A stretch of 64,000 nucleotides of DNA from Streptomyces sp. NBC_00091 (GCF_026343185.1 NZ_JAPEMA010000001.1:4650001-4714000); one strand, 5' to 3'; positions 8,018-18,097 are shown, counted from the stretch's first letter. Made by a program: numbers and translations. The notes: a model not told the origin generated them from the sequence alone.

Positions 8018-10105
8018 TCAGCGCGCGGCGGCGGTGATGGAGGCCTTGGCGGCTGCGGTGACGGCTTCGGCGGTGAGGCCGAACTCGCGGAACAGGACGG
8101 CGCCGTCGGCCGAGGCACCGAAGTGCTCCAGCGAGACGATCCGGCCCGCGTCCCCGACGTAACGGTGCCAGGTCAGGCCGATGCCGGCCTCGACCGCGAC
8201 TCGCGCCTTGACGGAGGGCGGCAGAACGCTGTCCTTGTACTCCTGGTCCTGCTCCTCGAACCACTCGACGGAGGGCATCGAGACCACGCGCGCCGGGACG
8301 CCCTCGGCCTGCAGCGCCTCGCGCGCGGCGACGGCGAGCTGGACCTCGGAGCCGGTGCCGATGAGGACGACCTGGGCGGGGCCGCCCTCGGCCTCGAACA
8401 GCACGTAACCGCCCTTGGCGGCGTTCTCGTCGCGCTCGTAGGTCGGCACGCCCTGGCGGGTGAGCGCCAGACCGTGCGGGGCGCCCTTGCCGAACACCTT
8501 GGTGTGGCGGCGCAGGATCTCGCGCCAGGCGATGGCGGTCTCGTTCGCGTCCGCCGGGCGGACCACGTTCAGGCCCGGGATGGCGCGCAGCGCGGCGACG
8601 TGCTCGACCGGCTGGTGGGTCGGGCCGTCCTCGCCGAGACCGATGGAGTCGTGCGTCCACACGTACGTCACCGGCAGGTGCATCAGTGCGGAGAGGCGGA
8701 CGGCGTTGCGCATGTAGTCGGAGAACACCAGGAAGGTGCCGCCGTAGATGCGGGTGTGGCCGTGCAGCGCGATGCCGTTCATGGCCGCGGCCATGGCGTG
8801 CTCGCGGATGCCGAAGTGGATGGTGCGGCCGTACGGGTCGGCCTCCGGCAGCGGGTTGCCCACCGGCAGGAACGAGGAGTTCTTGTCGATGGTCGTGTTG
8901 TTGGAGCCGGCCAGGTCGGCCGAGCCGCCCCACAGCTCCGGGATGACCGCGCCGAGGGCCTCGAGGACCTTGCCGGAGGCGGCGCGGGTGGCGACGCCCT
9001 TGCCGGTCTCGAAGACGGGGAGCTTGTCCTCCCAGCCCGCGGGCAGCTCGTTGGCCTCGATGCGGTCGAAGGCGGCGGCGCGCTCCGGGTTGGCGGTGCG
9101 CCAGGCGGAGAAGTCCTTCTCCCAGGCGGCCCTGGCCTCGCGGCCGCGGTCCGCCAGGCTGCGGGTGTGGGCGATGACCGCGTCCGAGACCTCGAAGGTC
9201 TGCTCCGGGTCGAAGCCGAGCACGCGCTTGGTCGCGGCGACCTCGTCGTTGCCGAGGGCCGAGCCGTGGGAGGCCTCGGTGCCCTGGGCGTGCGGGGCTG
9301 GCCAGGCGATGATCGAGCGGGCCGCGATGAAGGACGGGCGCCCGGTCTCGGCCTTGGCGGCCTGGAGGGCGGCGAACAGGGCCTTCGGGTCGAGGTCGCC
9401 GTTCTCCTGCTGCTCGACGCGCTGGACGTGCCAGCCGTACGCCTCGTAGCGCTTGATGGTGTCCTCGGAGACGGCCGTCTCCGTGTCACCCTCGATGGAG
9501 ATGTGGTTGTCGTCCCACAGCAGCACCAGGTTGCCGAGCTTCTGGTGGCCGGCCAGCGCGGACGCCTCGTGGGAGATGCCCTCCTGGAGGCAGCCGTCGC
9601 CCGCGATCGCGTAGATCATGTGGTCGAACGGGGAGGTGCCCGCGGCGGCCTCCGGGTCGAACAGGCCGCGCTCGTAGCGGGCGGCCATGGCCATGCCCAC
9701 CGCGTTGGCGATGCCCTGGCCCAGCGGGCCGGTGGTGGTCTCGACGGCTTCGGTGTGGCCGTACTCCGGGTGTCCGGGGGTCTTGGAGCCCCAGGTGCGG
9801 AACGCCTTGAGGTCGTCCAGCTCCAGGCCGAAGCCACCGAGGTAGAGCTGGGTGTAAAGGGTGAGGGACGAGTGCCCCGCGGAGAGCACGAAGCGGTCGC
9901 GGCCGACCCACTCATGGTCCGCCGGGTCGTGCCGCATGACCTTCTGGAAAAGCGTGTACGCGGCGGGTGCCAGGCTCATCGCCGTACCGGGGTGGCCGTT
10001 CCCGACCTTCTGGACCGCGTCGGCGGCCAGGATGCGGGCGGTGTCGACGGCCCGCTGGTCCAGTTCGGTCCACTCGAGCTCTGTGGTGGTCGGCTTGGTG
10101 CTCAC
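8018..10105 (-). CDS. tkt: Transketolase
   Basis: A thiamine-diphosphate enzyme transferring two-carbon units in the pentose-phosphate pathway. The 695-residue protein has [13 protein letters not shown] near the N-terminus, the ThDP motif starting [13 protein letters not shown] and ending near [12 protein letters not shown], and the Pyr-domain segment [14 protein letters not shown] with its catalytic Glu. GTG 10105 (product [12 protein letters not shown]) is preceded by AGGAG at 11 bases; ATG 10129 has no such site. It is the promoter-proximal gene of the leftward pentose-phosphate operon. Confidence 0.97.
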   Translation of the reverse strand: MSTKPTTTELEWTELDQRAVDTARILAADAVQKVGNGHPGTAMSLAPAAYTLFQKVMRHDPADHEWVGRDRFVLSAGHSSLTLYTQLYLGGFGLELDDLKAFRTWGSKTPGHPEYGHTEAVETTTGPLGQGIANAVGMAMAARYERGLFDPEAAAGTSPFDHMIYAIAGDGCLQEGISHEASALAGHQKLGNLVLLWDDNHISIEGDTETAVSEDTIKRYEAYGWHVQRVEQQENGDLDPKALFAALQAAKAETGRPSFIAARSIIAWPAPHAQGTEASHGSALGNDEVAATKRVLGFDPEQTFEVSDAVIAHTRSLADRGREARAAWEKDFSAWRTANPERAAAFDRIEANELPAGWEDKLPVFETGKGVATRAASGKVLEALGAVIPELWGGSADLAGSNNTTIDKNSSFLPVGNPLPEADPYGRTIHFGIREHAMAAAMNGIALHGHTRIYGGTFLVFSDYMRNAVRLSALMHLPVTYVWTHDSIGLGEDGPTHQPVEHVAALRAIPGLNVVRPADANETAIAWREILRRHTKVFGKGAPHGLALTRQGVPTYERDENAAKGGYVLFEAEGGPAQVVLIGTGSEVQLAVAAREALQAEGVPARVVSMPSVEWFEEQDQEYKDSVLPPSVKARVAVEAGIGLTWHRYVGDAGRIVSLEHFGASADGAVLFREFGLTAEAVTAAAKASITAAAR

Positions 10106-10425
10106 CGTTGCCAGGGCTCCTCTCCACATGTTGTTTTCCCGGTGACGAACGGTGACACCGGCGCGATTCCGAGCCTACCCCCGCCGGGGCGTGCGGCTAT
10201 TCGAGTGCAGGCAGTGCGTCGCCGTCCCGGCGCCCGGTGTTCACCTGGGATCCGGCGGCCGCGGACGCGGCCGTCGGTCCGATCGGCCCAACACGAGTCG
10301 ACCCCCGCGCGGGGCGAGGTAAGAGCTACGTCTACAGTGGCGTGGTACGCGCAAGCCTTTACCGCCCTTTCATTTACTGAAGGGGCCGCGTCGGAAGCTT
10401 GCTGGATTCTCTCTCAGGGGTGTGC
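10106..10425. promoter_or_regulatory. Divergent promoter region between tkt and ctaB
   Basis: This 320-base gap must hold the promoters of the leftward tkt operon and of rightward ctaB. No gene-like codon pattern or known small RNA is seen. TACGTCTACAGTGG (10328-10341) resembles an actinobacterial -10 (TACAGT) pointing to ctaB, but no convincing -35 was found. One GTTCACC-like heptamer near 10240 lacks the 11-base partner needed for a PHO box. Confidence 0.4.
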
Positions 10426-11367
10426 GTGACGGCCGTCGAATCCCGTCCAGCGGGGGTGCTCGGGACGAGCCCCGGTCACCGGCCGTTCGGGGCCCGGGTC
10501 ATGGCTTTCGTGGCTTTGACCAAGCCTCGGATCATCGAACTTCTGCTGATCACCACAGTGCCGGTGATGTTCCTCGCCGAGCAGGGGGTGCCCTCGCTGT
10601 GGCTGGTGCTCGCCACCTGCTTCGGCGGCTACCTCTCCGCGGGCGGCGCCAACGCGCTGAACATGTACATCGACCGCGACATCGACGCGCTGATGGACCG
10701 CACGGCGCAGCGGCCGCTGGTGACCGGCATGGTGAGCCCGCGTGAGTGCCTGGTCTTCGGCATCTCGCTCGGGGTCATCTCGACCCTGTTCTTCGGCCTG
10801 CTCATCAACTGGCTGTCGGCAGCCCTCGCGCTCGGCGCGCTCCTCTTCTATGTGGTCGTCTACACGATGCTGCTGAAGCGGCGCACCGCGCAGAACATCG
10901 TCTGGGGCGGGATCGCCGGCTGTCTGCCGGTGCTCATCGGCTGGTCGGCGGTGAAGAACGAGGTCTCCTGGGCCGCGGTCATCCTCTTCCTCGTCATCTT
11001 CTTCTGGACGCCGCCGCACTACTGGCCGCTGTCCATGAAGGTGAAGGACGACTACGCGCGGGTCGGCGTGCCGATGCTGCCGGTGGTGGCGGGCAACAAG
11101 GCCGTCGCCCGTCAGATCGTCCTCTACAGCTGGGTGATGGTGGCGGTCTCGCTGCTGCTGACCCCGCTGGGGTACACCGGCTGGTTCTACACCTCGGTCG
11201 CGCTGCTGGCCGGCGGCTGGTGGCTGTGGGAGGCGCACGCGCTGAGCGCCCGGGCCAAGGCCGGGGTGACGGGCGCGAAGCTCAAGGAGATGCGGCTGTT
11301 CCACTGGTCGATCACTTATGTGTCGCTCCTCTTCGTCGCCGTGGCCGTGGATCCCTTCCTCCGTTGA
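10426..11367 (+). CDS. ctaB: Protoheme IX farnesyltransferase (heme O synthase)
   Basis: A membrane UbiA-family prenyltransferase that adds farnesyl to heme B, giving heme O for cytochrome oxidase. The 313-residue product has about eight hydrophobic segments. The aspartate-rich motif [19 protein letters not shown] and the second loop [12 protein letters not shown] with [12 protein letters not shown] are present. GTG 10426 follows AGGGG (10416-10420) by 5 bases; GTG 10420 and TTG 10399 in the same frame are less likely. Heme A synthase lies 2.6 kb downstream on the other strand, so the two heme-modifying steps are near each other. Confidence 0.95.
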   Translation: MTAVESRPAGVLGTSPGHRPFGARVMAFVALTKPRIIELLLITTVPVMFLAEQGVPSLWLVLATCFGGYLSAGGANALNMYIDRDIDALMDRTAQRPLVTGMVSPRECLVFGISLGVISTLFFGLLINWLSAALALGALLFYVVVYTMLLKRRTAQNIVWGGIAGCLPVLIGWSAVKNEVSWAAVILFLVIFFWTPPHYWPLSMKVKDDYARVGVPMLPVVAGNKAVARQIVLYSWVMVAVSLLLTPLGYTGWFYTSVALLAGGWWLWEAHALSARAKAGVTGAKLKEMRLFHWSITYVSLLFVAVAVDPFLR

Positions 11368-11391
11368 TTACTCGCCGGTAGCATGCCGTCC

Positions 11392-11760
11392 ATGGCAGAG
11401 ACCCCAGACACCGCAGACACCGCCGGGGCCGCAGCGCCCGCGGACAAGAAGCAGAGCCGTACGGCCGCGAAGCTGGCCCGGCAGATCGGCGCGTTCGCCA
11501 AGCAGCACGGCGGCGCCGAGGGCCAGCTCGCGCACATCGGCCAGGCCGGCACCCGGATCGTGCTCGTGGGCACCGACGGGGGCTGGGGCGACCTGGTGGC
11601 CCCGACGTACGCCGTGGCCCAGCTCGCCGCCGAGAAGGCCGGGCTGACCCTCCACGAGGAGTTCGACGGGGAGTTCGCCGCCCGTGTGAAGACCGGCCCC
11701 TACGAGTGGACGCGGATGGCCGGCATCCAGCTCGGCGGCCCCGCGAACCCGGCGGCCTGA
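11392..11760 (+). CDS. Conserved hypothetical protein (122 aa)
   Basis: No function recognised. The product is soluble, with an Ala/Thr-rich disordered start (residues 1-20), a basic helix (KKQSRTAAKLARQIGAF) and a compact region with IVLVGTDGGWGDLVAPTYAVAQLA. ATG 11383, three codons upstream, is an alternative start; neither has a clear ribosome site. It begins 24 bases after ctaB on the same strand and may be cotranscribed. Codon use is normal for the region. Confidence 0.75.
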   Translation: MAETPDTADTAGAAAPADKKQSRTAAKLARQIGAFAKQHGGAEGQLAHIGQAGTRIVLVGTDGGWGDLVAPTYAVAQLAAEKAGLTLHEEFDGEFAARVKTGPYEWTRMAGIQLGGPANPAA

Positions 11761-11866
11761 CCCCCCGGGTGCCCGCTCGGTCAAGCGCGCGAGCAACACC
11801 TCACACCCCGCTCACCCGTTAGGACGTGTGGAAGCCCCTTCCTCACGTCCGCAACGGGATGCCCGG

Positions 11867-12961
11867 ATGATCGAAACGCCGCCCCTGGTGGACCAGCACT
11901 GCCACGGAGTGCTCCGTACGGAGCTGGGACTCGCCACCTTCGAGGCCCAGCTGATCCGTACGGCGGGCCCGCCCGCCGCCGGCACCACCTTCTTCGACAC
12001 CCAGACCGGTTTCGCCGTACGCCGCTGGTGCCCGCCCCTGCTGGGGCTGGAGCCGCACTGCGCGCCCGCCCGCTACCTGGCCCGGCGCCGCGAACTGGGG
12101 GCCGCCGAGAGCGCGCGCAGGCTGCTGCGCGGCTCGGGGGTGGGGTCCTACCTCGTCGACACGGGAGCCCCCGGGGACCTCACGGGGCCCAAGGAACTGG
12201 CCCTCGCCGGGGACGCGGAGGCCTTCGAGGTGGTCCGGCTGGAGTTACTGGCCGAGCAGGCCGCCGACACCTCCGGCACCGTCGCCGCCTTCCTCGCCAA
12301 CCTCGCCGGAGCCGTCCACCACGCCGCCGCCGGAGCCGTCGCCTTCCGCTGCGGGGCCCGCACCGGCTGCGCGGCCGCCCTGGCCCGCGCCCCGGAGCCG
12401 CCCGGGCCCGGTGAGGTGCGCGGGGCCGCCGGGCGGTGGCTGGCCGCCCGGACCAGGGGAGGGGCGCTACGGGACCCCGTACTCCTGCGGCACCTGCTGT
12501 GGAGCGCGGTGACCTCCGGGCTGCCGCTCCAGCTGCACACCGGCGGGGCCGACCCGGAGCCGCTGACCGGGTTCGTACGGGCCACCGCGGGCGTCGGGGC
12601 GCGGCTGGTGCTGTTCGGCGGGTACCCGTACCACCGGCACACGGCCCGGCTGGCGGCGGCGTACCCGCACGTCCACGCCGACCTCGGCCCGGCCCTCGCG
12701 CGGACGGGGGCGCGGGCCGGCCCCGTACTGGCCGAGCTGCTGGAACTCGCGCCCTTCGGCAAGCTGCTGTACTCCAGCGGCGGCCGGAACCTGCCCGAGC
12801 TGCACGCCGTCGGCGCGCTGGTGTTCCGCGAGGCGCTGGGCCGGGTCCTGGGCGGCTGGGTCGCGGACGGGGCCTGGTCCTGGCAGGACGCGCAACGGGT
12901 CGCGGGGATGCTCGCGGCGGGCAACGCCCGGCGCGTCTACCGGCTCGACGAGCGCGGCTGA
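11867..12961 (+). CDS. Amidohydrolase-2-like protein with diverged metal site
   Basis: About 364 residues with an amidohydrolase pattern: the N-terminal metal motif DQHCHG (H11, H13), then LQLHTGG and GGYPYHRHTARLAA carrying further histidines, and a C-terminal LPELHAVGAL helix. Where members usually have an Asp after the last beta strand (typically FGTD), this one has YSSGG, so the catalytic acid may be missing or moved. Substrate unknown. The start is uncertain: ATG 11867 is chosen; GTG 11828 adds 13 residues but has poor ribosome-site spacing. It stands alone between ctaB-linked genes and convergent ctaA. Confidence 0.75.
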   Translation: MIETPPLVDQHCHGVLRTELGLATFEAQLIRTAGPPAAGTTFFDTQTGFAVRRWCPPLLGLEPHCAPARYLARRRELGAAESARRLLRGSGVGSYLVDTGAPGDLTGPKELALAGDAEAFEVVRLELLAEQAADTSGTVAAFLANLAGAVHHAAAGAVAFRCGARTGCAAALARAPEPPGPGEVRGAAGRWLAARTRGGALRDPVLLRHLLWSAVTSGLPLQLHTGGADPEPLTGFVRATAGVGARLVLFGGYPYHRHTARLAAAYPHVHADLGPALARTGARAGPVLAELLELAPFGKLLYSSGGRNLPELHAVGALVFREALGRVLGGWVADGAWSWQDAQRVAGMLAAGNARRVYRLDERG

Positions 12962-13027
12962 CGACACCGGACACCGCACCGGACACCGCACCGGCCGCCG
13001 CGCCTGACGCCCTGCCGGACGGGCGCC

Positions 13028-13987
13028 TCAGACCGCCGAGAGCTGCGCCTCGTCCCGCGCCGGGACCTCGGCCCGGTCGGCGGAGCGCTCGCGCAGGCTC
13101 AGGGCCACGCGGAGCACGGCGATCCACACCAGGCAGGAGCCGAGCATGTGCACGGCGACCAGCACCTCGGGCAGCTGCGTGAAGAACTGCACGTACCCGA
13201 TGGCGCCCTGGGCGAGCAGCACGAGCAGCAGGTCGCGGGCGCGCGCCCGGGTGTCGAGGGGAGCGTCCACCACCCGCAGCACCAGCCACATGGCGACGGC
13301 GAGCGCGCAGACCAGCCAGGCGGCGATCGCGTGCACGTGGGCGGTGGCCGCCCAGTCGAACGGCATCCGCTTGATCTCGCTCTTGTCACCGGCGTGCGGC
13401 CCGGAGCCCGTCACGACCGTGCCCGCCGCGATCAGCACGAGGGTGGTGGCGATCAGCGCCCACGACAGCTTGCGCACCGGCCCGGGCACGCGCGGCCGGG
13501 GGGCGCCCTCGCCCTCACGGGTGCGCTGCCAGGAGACGGTGGTGACCGCGATCAGGCCGGTGGCGAGCAGGAAGTGCCCGGCGACGCTGTACGGGTTGAG
13601 ACCGGTCAGGACGGTGATGCCGCCGAGGATCGCGTTGCACACCACGAGGACGAACTGGACCCAGCCGAGCTTCGTCAGCGAGTGCCGCCAGGGCTTGGCC
13701 GAGCGCGCCGCGAGGATGAACCAGCCGACGGCCGCGCTGAGCACGTACGTCAGCATCCGGTTGCCGAACTCGATGACGCCGTGGAAGCCCTGGGCCTGCG
13801 TCACGACCAGGCTGTCGTCGGTGCACTTGGGCCAGGTGTCGCAGCCGAGACCGGATCCGGTCAGCCGCACCGCGCCACCGGTGACGATGATGGCCATGCT
13901 CATCAGGAGCGCGGCGGACGCGGCCCGCCGGACGGTCCGGGGTGACGGCGTCCAGCGGTCGGCGATGTATGCGAATGGGTTCAACAC
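13028..13987 (-). CDS. ctaA: Heme A synthase (COX15/CtaA)
   Basis: Oxidises heme O to heme A in the membrane for aa3 cytochrome oxidase. The 319-residue protein has eight hydrophobic segments and two similar halves. The histidine motif HGVIEFGNR follows a loop with the Cys pair GLGCDTWPKC (C49, C55), like the redox pair of the Bacillus CtaA type. The other heme-ligand histidines appear in GHFLLATGL, HVHAIAAWLV and VHMLGSC. GTG 13987 is chosen; TTG 14017 gives 10 more residues. It converges on the amidohydrolase gene. Confidence 0.94.
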   Translation of the reverse strand: MLNPFAYIADRWTPSPRTVRRAASAALLMSMAIIVTGGAVRLTGSGLGCDTWPKCTDDSLVVTQAQGFHGVIEFGNRMLTYVLSAAVGWFILAARSAKPWRHSLTKLGWVQFVLVVCNAILGGITVLTGLNPYSVAGHFLLATGLIAVTTVSWQRTREGEGAPRPRVPGPVRKLSWALIATTLVLIAAGTVVTGSGPHAGDKSEIKRMPFDWAATAHVHAIAAWLVCALAVAMWLVLRVVDAPLDTRARARDLLLVLLAQGAIGYVQFFTQLPEVLVAVHMLGSCLVWIAVLRVALSLRERSADRAEVPARDEAQLSAV

Positions 13988-14021
13988 GGCGCCTATCGTA
14001 TGCGGCGCCTTGTGCAAAGTT

Positions 14022-15161
14022 TCACGAGGGGGTGGCAGCTGGTGCGTCGGGCCCGACGACCAGGCGGAACCTGGCCCCGGCGGGATCGCCCTCCTCGTGC
14101 CACCACACGAGGACGCGCCACCGGCCGCCCTCGCCGGGATACTGCGGCGACCGGGCGAACTCCCGCACCAGCCCGTCCCCCACCTCCCGCGCCGTGAGCC
14201 CCCGAACCTCCGCCGAGCCCCGCCACGGCTCGGGCCGTACGCTCCACAGCCCGTCGGGCCCGCGCACCTCCACCCGCCACACCGCGACCCAGGGGGTGAC
14301 CTCCAGCATCGTGGCGACCTGCTCGGCGTCCAGCCCCAGCCGGGTCCCGATCACGGCCTCGGGCACGCCCTGGATCCGGGCGGCCACCACCGCCTGCGGC
14401 AGCAGCCGCTCCGGCAGCAGCCCCTCGGCCCGCAGTCCCGCCAGCGAGTCGAAGCCCAGGAAGCGCAGCCGCAGCTCCAGCTGGCGGCCGATGTGGTCCA
14501 GGGCCTCCTCCGCCTCCTGAGCCTCCTCGGGCCCGGGGGCGGCGAGCAGCAGCCGGCGGAACCCGGACTCCGCGTCCACCGCCCAGGCGACCGCCTCGGA
14601 GGCGGAGCCCAGCTCCGCGAGCCGGTCCCCGAGGAACACCTTGGCCTGCGCGAGCCCCCGCCGGTTGACCGGGTCGTCCTGGTCCAGGCCCGCCCAGACC
14701 TCGACGGCGGCCCGGGTCAGGTCACGGGCGCGCTCGCCGGCCGCCCGTTCCATCGCGCTCGGTCCGCTCGCGGCGCCGCCCCCGCCCAGCGGATGCCGGG
14801 GGAGCCGCGCCCCGTCGCTCAGCGGCCAGGCCAGCCAGACCCCCTGGTTGATCAGACCCCGGGCGTACCACCGGGCGTACTCCGGCGCGTGCGGCGCGGC
14901 TCCCTGCGCATACCGCAGCCCCTCCTCGACGGCGGCCAGCGCCCCGGCCCGGTCCCCGCCCGCGAACCGGCGCGCCGCGAGGTCGCCCAGGCGCAGCCCG
15001 AGCCGGGCGGCGCACTCGGGGTCGGTCCGGGCGGGCTCGCGCAGCGCGCCGATCAGCTCGCGCAGCAGCCGCTCGCTCTCGGCGGGGCCGGCGTGCGCCG
15101 CTCCCGACCTGATCCGCGCCCACTGCTCGTCCAGCCGTAGAACGGCCTCCCGCTGCGCCAT
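14022..15161 (-). CDS. Hypothetical protein with helical repeats (379 aa)
   Basis: Not recognised. Residues 1-260 are mainly alpha-helical and alanine-rich with a TPR-like look (for example AGALAAVEEGLRYAQG). The last 120 residues are different, with beta strands and many Trp (WVAVWRVEVRGPDGLWSV, WRVLVWWHEEGD). No signal peptide or membrane helix. ATG 15161 is the only good start. It sits just upstream of ctaA on the same strand but is not obviously related to heme synthesis. Confidence 0.72.
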   Translation of the reverse strand: MAQREAVLRLDEQWARIRSGAAHAGPAESERLLRELIGALREPARTDPECAARLGLRLGDLAARRFAGGDRAGALAAVEEGLRYAQGAAPHAPEYARWYARGLINQGVWLAWPLSDGARLPRHPLGGGGAASGPSAMERAAGERARDLTRAAVEVWAGLDQDDPVNRRGLAQAKVFLGDRLAELGSASEAVAWAVDAESGFRRLLLAAPGPEEAQEAEEALDHIGRQLELRLRFLGFDSLAGLRAEGLLPERLLPQAVVAARIQGVPEAVIGTRLGLDAEQVATMLEVTPWVAVWRVEVRGPDGLWSVRPEPWRGSAEVRGLTAREVGDGLVREFARSPQYPGEGGRWRVLVWWHEEGDPAGARFRLVVGPDAPAATPS

Positions 15162-15311
15162 GCCCGCCCCCCGGCGTCACTGATTGCGTGAATGCAGTAG
15201 TCGAGTGATGGTACCGTGGCAGTGAGTAACCGGGCGGGTCTCAACCCGGTTGGTGTTGATCACGTGAGACTCGGCCGTCCGTTGGAGGGTCGAGCGGTGT
15301 GAGCCAGGAAT

Positions 15312-15331
15312 CACCTCCGCTCGCGGAGGTG
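15312..15331 (-). terminator. Hairpin after ABC exporter pair
   Basis: A perfect 9-base stem, CACCTCCGC (15312-15320) and GCGGAGGTG (15323-15331), with a two-base loop, six bases past the permease stop. It lacks a strong U-tract. Confidence 0.5.
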
Positions 15332-15336
15332 AGGAG

Positions 15337-16104
15337 TCAATCCCAGCGGAAGAGCTTCGCCGCGGCCCCCAGGCCCAGTACCGCCCAGCCTCCGAGCACG
15401 GCCGCGTCGCCCCACGGCAGCGCGGCCCCGTGCTGGAGCACCTCGCGCAGCCCGTCGGACAGCGCCGAGATCGGCAGCAGCCCCAGGACCGCCTGCACCG
15501 CGCCGGGGAACTTCTCCAGCGGCACGATCACCCCGCCGCCGACCAGCAGCAGCAGGAACACCAGGTTGGCCGCGGCCAGGGTCACCTCGGCCTTGAGGGT
15601 GCCCGCCATCAGCAGCCCGAGCCCGGAGAAGGCGGCCGTGCCGAGCAGGATCAACGCCGCGACCGACAGCGGGTTCCCGTGCGGGGACCAGCCCAGCGCG
15701 AAGGCGATCACCGTCAGCAGGGCGATCTGGAGCACCTCGGTGACCAGCACCGACAGGGTCTTGGCGGCCATCAGCGCCCAGCGCGGCAGCGGGGAGGCCC
15801 CGAGCCGCTTGAGCACCCCGTAGCGGCGGTCGAAGCCGGTGGCGATGGCCTGGCCGGTGAAGGCGGTGGACATCACGGCGAGCGCGAGGATGCCGGGGGC
15901 CAGGAAGTCGACCGGCTTCCCGGCACCCGTCTCCACGATGTCCACGGCGGAGAAGAGCGTCAGCAGCAGCGCCGGGATGATCACGGTGAGCAGCAGCTGC
16001 TCCCCGTTGCGCAGCAGCATCCGGGTCTCCAGCGCGGTCTGCGCGAGGATCATCCGGGACACCGGCGCGGCCCCGGGCCGGGGGGTGAACGTACCGGCGC
16101 TCAT
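15337..16104 (-). CDS. ABC-2 type transporter permease
   Basis: The 255-residue membrane subunit has six hydrophobic segments and the ABC-2 pattern (DFLAPGILALAVMSTAFTGQAIATGFDRRYGVLKRLGASPL, given here as the residue 65-105 region). Its ATG overlaps the stop of the ATP-binding gene (ATGA at 16104-16101), so the two are made together. Members export drugs, lipids or polysaccharides; the substrate is not evident. The pair lies upstream of and divergent from sufR-suf, a placement that is conserved in Streptomyces in my recollection. Confidence 0.9.
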   Translation of the reverse strand: MSAGTFTPRPGAAPVSRMILAQTALETRMLLRNGEQLLLTVIIPALLLTLFSAVDIVETGAGKPVDFLAPGILALAVMSTAFTGQAIATGFDRRYGVLKRLGASPLPRWALMAAKTLSVLVTEVLQIALLTVIAFALGWSPHGNPLSVAALILLGTAAFSGLGLLMAGTLKAEVTLAAANLVFLLLLVGGGVIVPLEKFPGAVQAVLGLLPISALSDGLREVLQHGAALPWGDAAVLGGWAVLGLGAAAKLFRWD

Positions 16105-17027
16105 GCGCGCAGCTCCTTACCGGTCAGCTCAAGGAAGACGTCTTCGAGGGTGTGCCGTTCCACGGAGAGGCTGTCCGGCATCACCCCGTGCTGGGCGCAC
16201 CAGGAGGTGACGGTGGCCAGCATCTGCGGGTCCACGTCGCCGGTGAGCCGGTAGGCGCCCGGGGTGAGCTCGGCCGCCTGGGTGCCGTCGGGCAGGGCCT
16301 TCAGCAGCGAGGCGAGGTCGAGGGAGGGGCGTCCGGTGAAGCGCAGGGTGTTCTCGGCGCCGCCCCGGCACAGCTGCTCGGGGCTGCCGTGGGCGATGAC
16401 CTTGCCGGCGTCCACGATGGCGACCTCGTCGGAGAGCTGTTCGGCCTCGTCCATGTGGTGGGTGGTGAGGACGACGGTGGCCCCGTCGGCGCGCAGTTCC
16501 CGTACGAGCTCCCAGGTCGCGCGGCGGGCCTGCGGGTCGAGGCCGGCGGTGGGCTCGTCCAGGAAGACCAGCTCCGGGCGGCCGACGACGGCCATGGCCA
16601 GGGCGAGCCGCTGCTGCTGGCCGCCGGAGAGCCGGCGGTAGGGCGTGCGGCCGCAGCCGCCGAGGCCGAGGCGTTCCACGAGGGTGCCGACGTCCAGCGG
16701 GTCGGCGTAAAGCTTCGCCATGTGGCGCAGCATCTCGACGGCGCGGGCGCCGGAGTAGACCCCGCCGGACTGGAGCATCACGCCGATGCGCGGGCGCAGC
16801 TCCTCGGCCCGGGCGACCGGGTCGAGGCCGAGGACGCGGACGGTGCCGGCGTCGGGGCGGTGGTAGCCCTCGCAGGTCTCCACGGTGGTGGTCTTGCCCG
16901 CGCCGTTGGGGCCGAGTACCGCGGTGACGGAGCCGCGCGGGACGGTGAGGTCCAGGCCGTCCACCGCCGTTTTGGGGCCGTACCGCTTCACCAGTCCGCG
17001 GATCTCCACGGCGGGGTCGTTGCTCAT
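16101..17027 (-). CDS. ABC transporter ATP-binding protein
   Basis: A 308-residue cytoplasmic ATPase of the DrrA/CcmA type. Walker A is GPNGAGKTTT, the signature is YRRLSGGQQQRLALAMA, Walker B is LVFLDEPTAGLD and the switch His is in LTTHHMDEAEQLSD. The C-terminal 80 residues after the ATPase core form the usual DrrA-type extension (HTLEDVFLELTG). It works with the overlapping ABC-2 permease; the exported compound is unknown. Confidence 0.93.
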   Translation of the reverse strand: MSNDPAVEIRGLVKRYGPKTAVDGLDLTVPRGSVTAVLGPNGAGKTTTVETCEGYHRPDAGTVRVLGLDPVARAEELRPRIGVMLQSGGVYSGARAVEMLRHMAKLYADPLDVGTLVERLGLGGCGRTPYRRLSGGQQQRLALAMAVVGRPELVFLDEPTAGLDPQARRATWELVRELRADGATVVLTTHHMDEAEQLSDEVAIVDAGKVIAHGSPEQLCRGGAENTLRFTGRPSLDLASLLKALPDGTQAAELTPGAYRLTGDVDPQMLATVTSWCAQHGVMPDSLSVERHTLEDVFLELTGKELRA

Positions 17028-17335
17028 GGTGAGTGAGTCTACGGAGCCCGGGAAGGGGGCCCTGGTCCTGGGGTGGGCGGGGTGAGGGGCCGCCGAATTC
17101 GAGCACCGTGTCGCGAACGCGGCTCTTTTTCAGCCTGGCGGCCCTGGATGGCCCAGCGGCTTTCGGTGACCTTTTCCGTCTGCTGGTTCACCGGCGGGGC
17201 CCGGAGAGAAAGCGGAATGCTGTCTACTGAATAACTCTCCGTAGATAAATAAGGTAACCCTTAGTGATAGAGGCCACCAGGCGTGGCCTCCGTCACGGCT
17301 TGTCGGGGCTCACTTAATTACGCAACAATGGCGTT
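17028..17335. promoter_or_regulatory. Divergent control region of the ABC exporter and suf operon
   Basis: This 308-base gap contains no gene-like frame. The half nearer sufR is unusually AT-rich for the window (about 17220-17265), as expected of a promoter. Two inverted repeats stand there: TAAGG-taac-CCTTA (17250-17263) and GAGGCCAC-caggc-GTGGCCTC (17270-17290). They lie 46-86 bases before the sufR start. Binding by SufR itself is the natural inference because SufR-type regulators control their own operon, but no known SufR site can be confirmed by eye. Confidence 0.5.
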
Positions 17336-18097
17336 GTGAAAAACGGCGAACGGATGAGCGAGGCCCCCCAGGGGGAGCTCGCGACCGGGGAGCGGTCAAC
17401 CCGCAACCGGGTCGCGCGGTCCATCCTGGACCACGGTCCGTCCACCGTCGCCGACCTCGCGCAGCGTCTAGGCCTCACCCAGGCCGCCGTCCGCCGCCAC
17501 CTCGACACGCTCGTCACCGACGACGTGGTCGCATCCCGTGAGCAGCGTGTGTACGGCACGCGCACCCGGGGCCGGCCCGCCAAGGTCTTCGCGCTGACCG
17601 ACTGCGGCCGCGACGCCTTCGACCAGTCCTACGACGTGCTCGCCGCGGACGCCCTGCGCTGGATCGCGCAGTCCGTCGGCGGAGGCGAGCAGGGAGAGGC
17701 GGCCGTCGCCGCCTTCGCCCGGTCCCGGATGGAGACGCAGGCGCGGAGCTACCGGGAAGCCGTCGACGCGGCCGCCCCGGCGGACCGCACGGAGGCCCTT
17801 GCCAGGGCGTTGACCGCGGACGGGTACGCTGCTACGGCGAAGAGCGCTCCCGGTCCGCACAGCGGTGAACAGCTCTGCCAGCACCACTGCCCGGTCGCAC
17901 ATGTCGCCGAGCAGTTCCCGCAGCTCTGCGAGGCGGAGACCGAGGTCTTCTCCCGTCTGCTCGGGACACATGTGCAGCGACTCGCCACGATCGCCCACGG
18001 CGACGGGGTGTGCACCACGTTCATTCCGCGTAGCGCGAGCGCCACACAGACCGACACATCAGTATCTGCAAGTACGGCCGGGAGGAACCCCGCATGA
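17336..18097 (+). CDS. sufR: SufR-type iron-sulfur responsive transcriptional regulator
   Basis: An ArsR/MarR-like winged-helix protein that senses Fe-S status and represses suf genes. The helix-turn-helix lies at about residues 35-65 ([24 protein letters not shown]), followed by the wing. Four C-terminal cysteines, C181, C185 (CQHHC), C198 and C226, are the likely cluster ligands. GTG 17336 is chosen; ATG 17354 would remove 6 residues. Its stop overlaps the sufB ATG (ATGA at 18094-18097), so regulator and assembly genes form one operon. Confidence 0.92.
   Translation: MKNGERMSEAPQGELATGERSTRNRVARSILDHGPSTVADLAQRLGLTQAAVRRHLDTLVTDDVVASREQRVYGTRTRGRPAKVFALTDCGRDAFDQSYDVLAADALRWIAQSVGGGEQGEAAVAAFARSRMETQARSYREAVDAAAPADRTEALARALTADGYAATAKSAPGPHSGEQLCQHHCPVAHVAEQFPQLCEAETEVFSRLLGTHVQRLATIAHGDGVCTTFIPRSASATQTDTSVSASTAGRNPA

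Noticed and set aside
15200..15336. Possible tRNA- or attachment-site-like sequence with CCGGGCGGGTCTCAACCCGG
   Set aside because: The bases do not fold into a cloverleaf or carry an anticodon arm. Only the hairpin at 15312-15331 is convincing.
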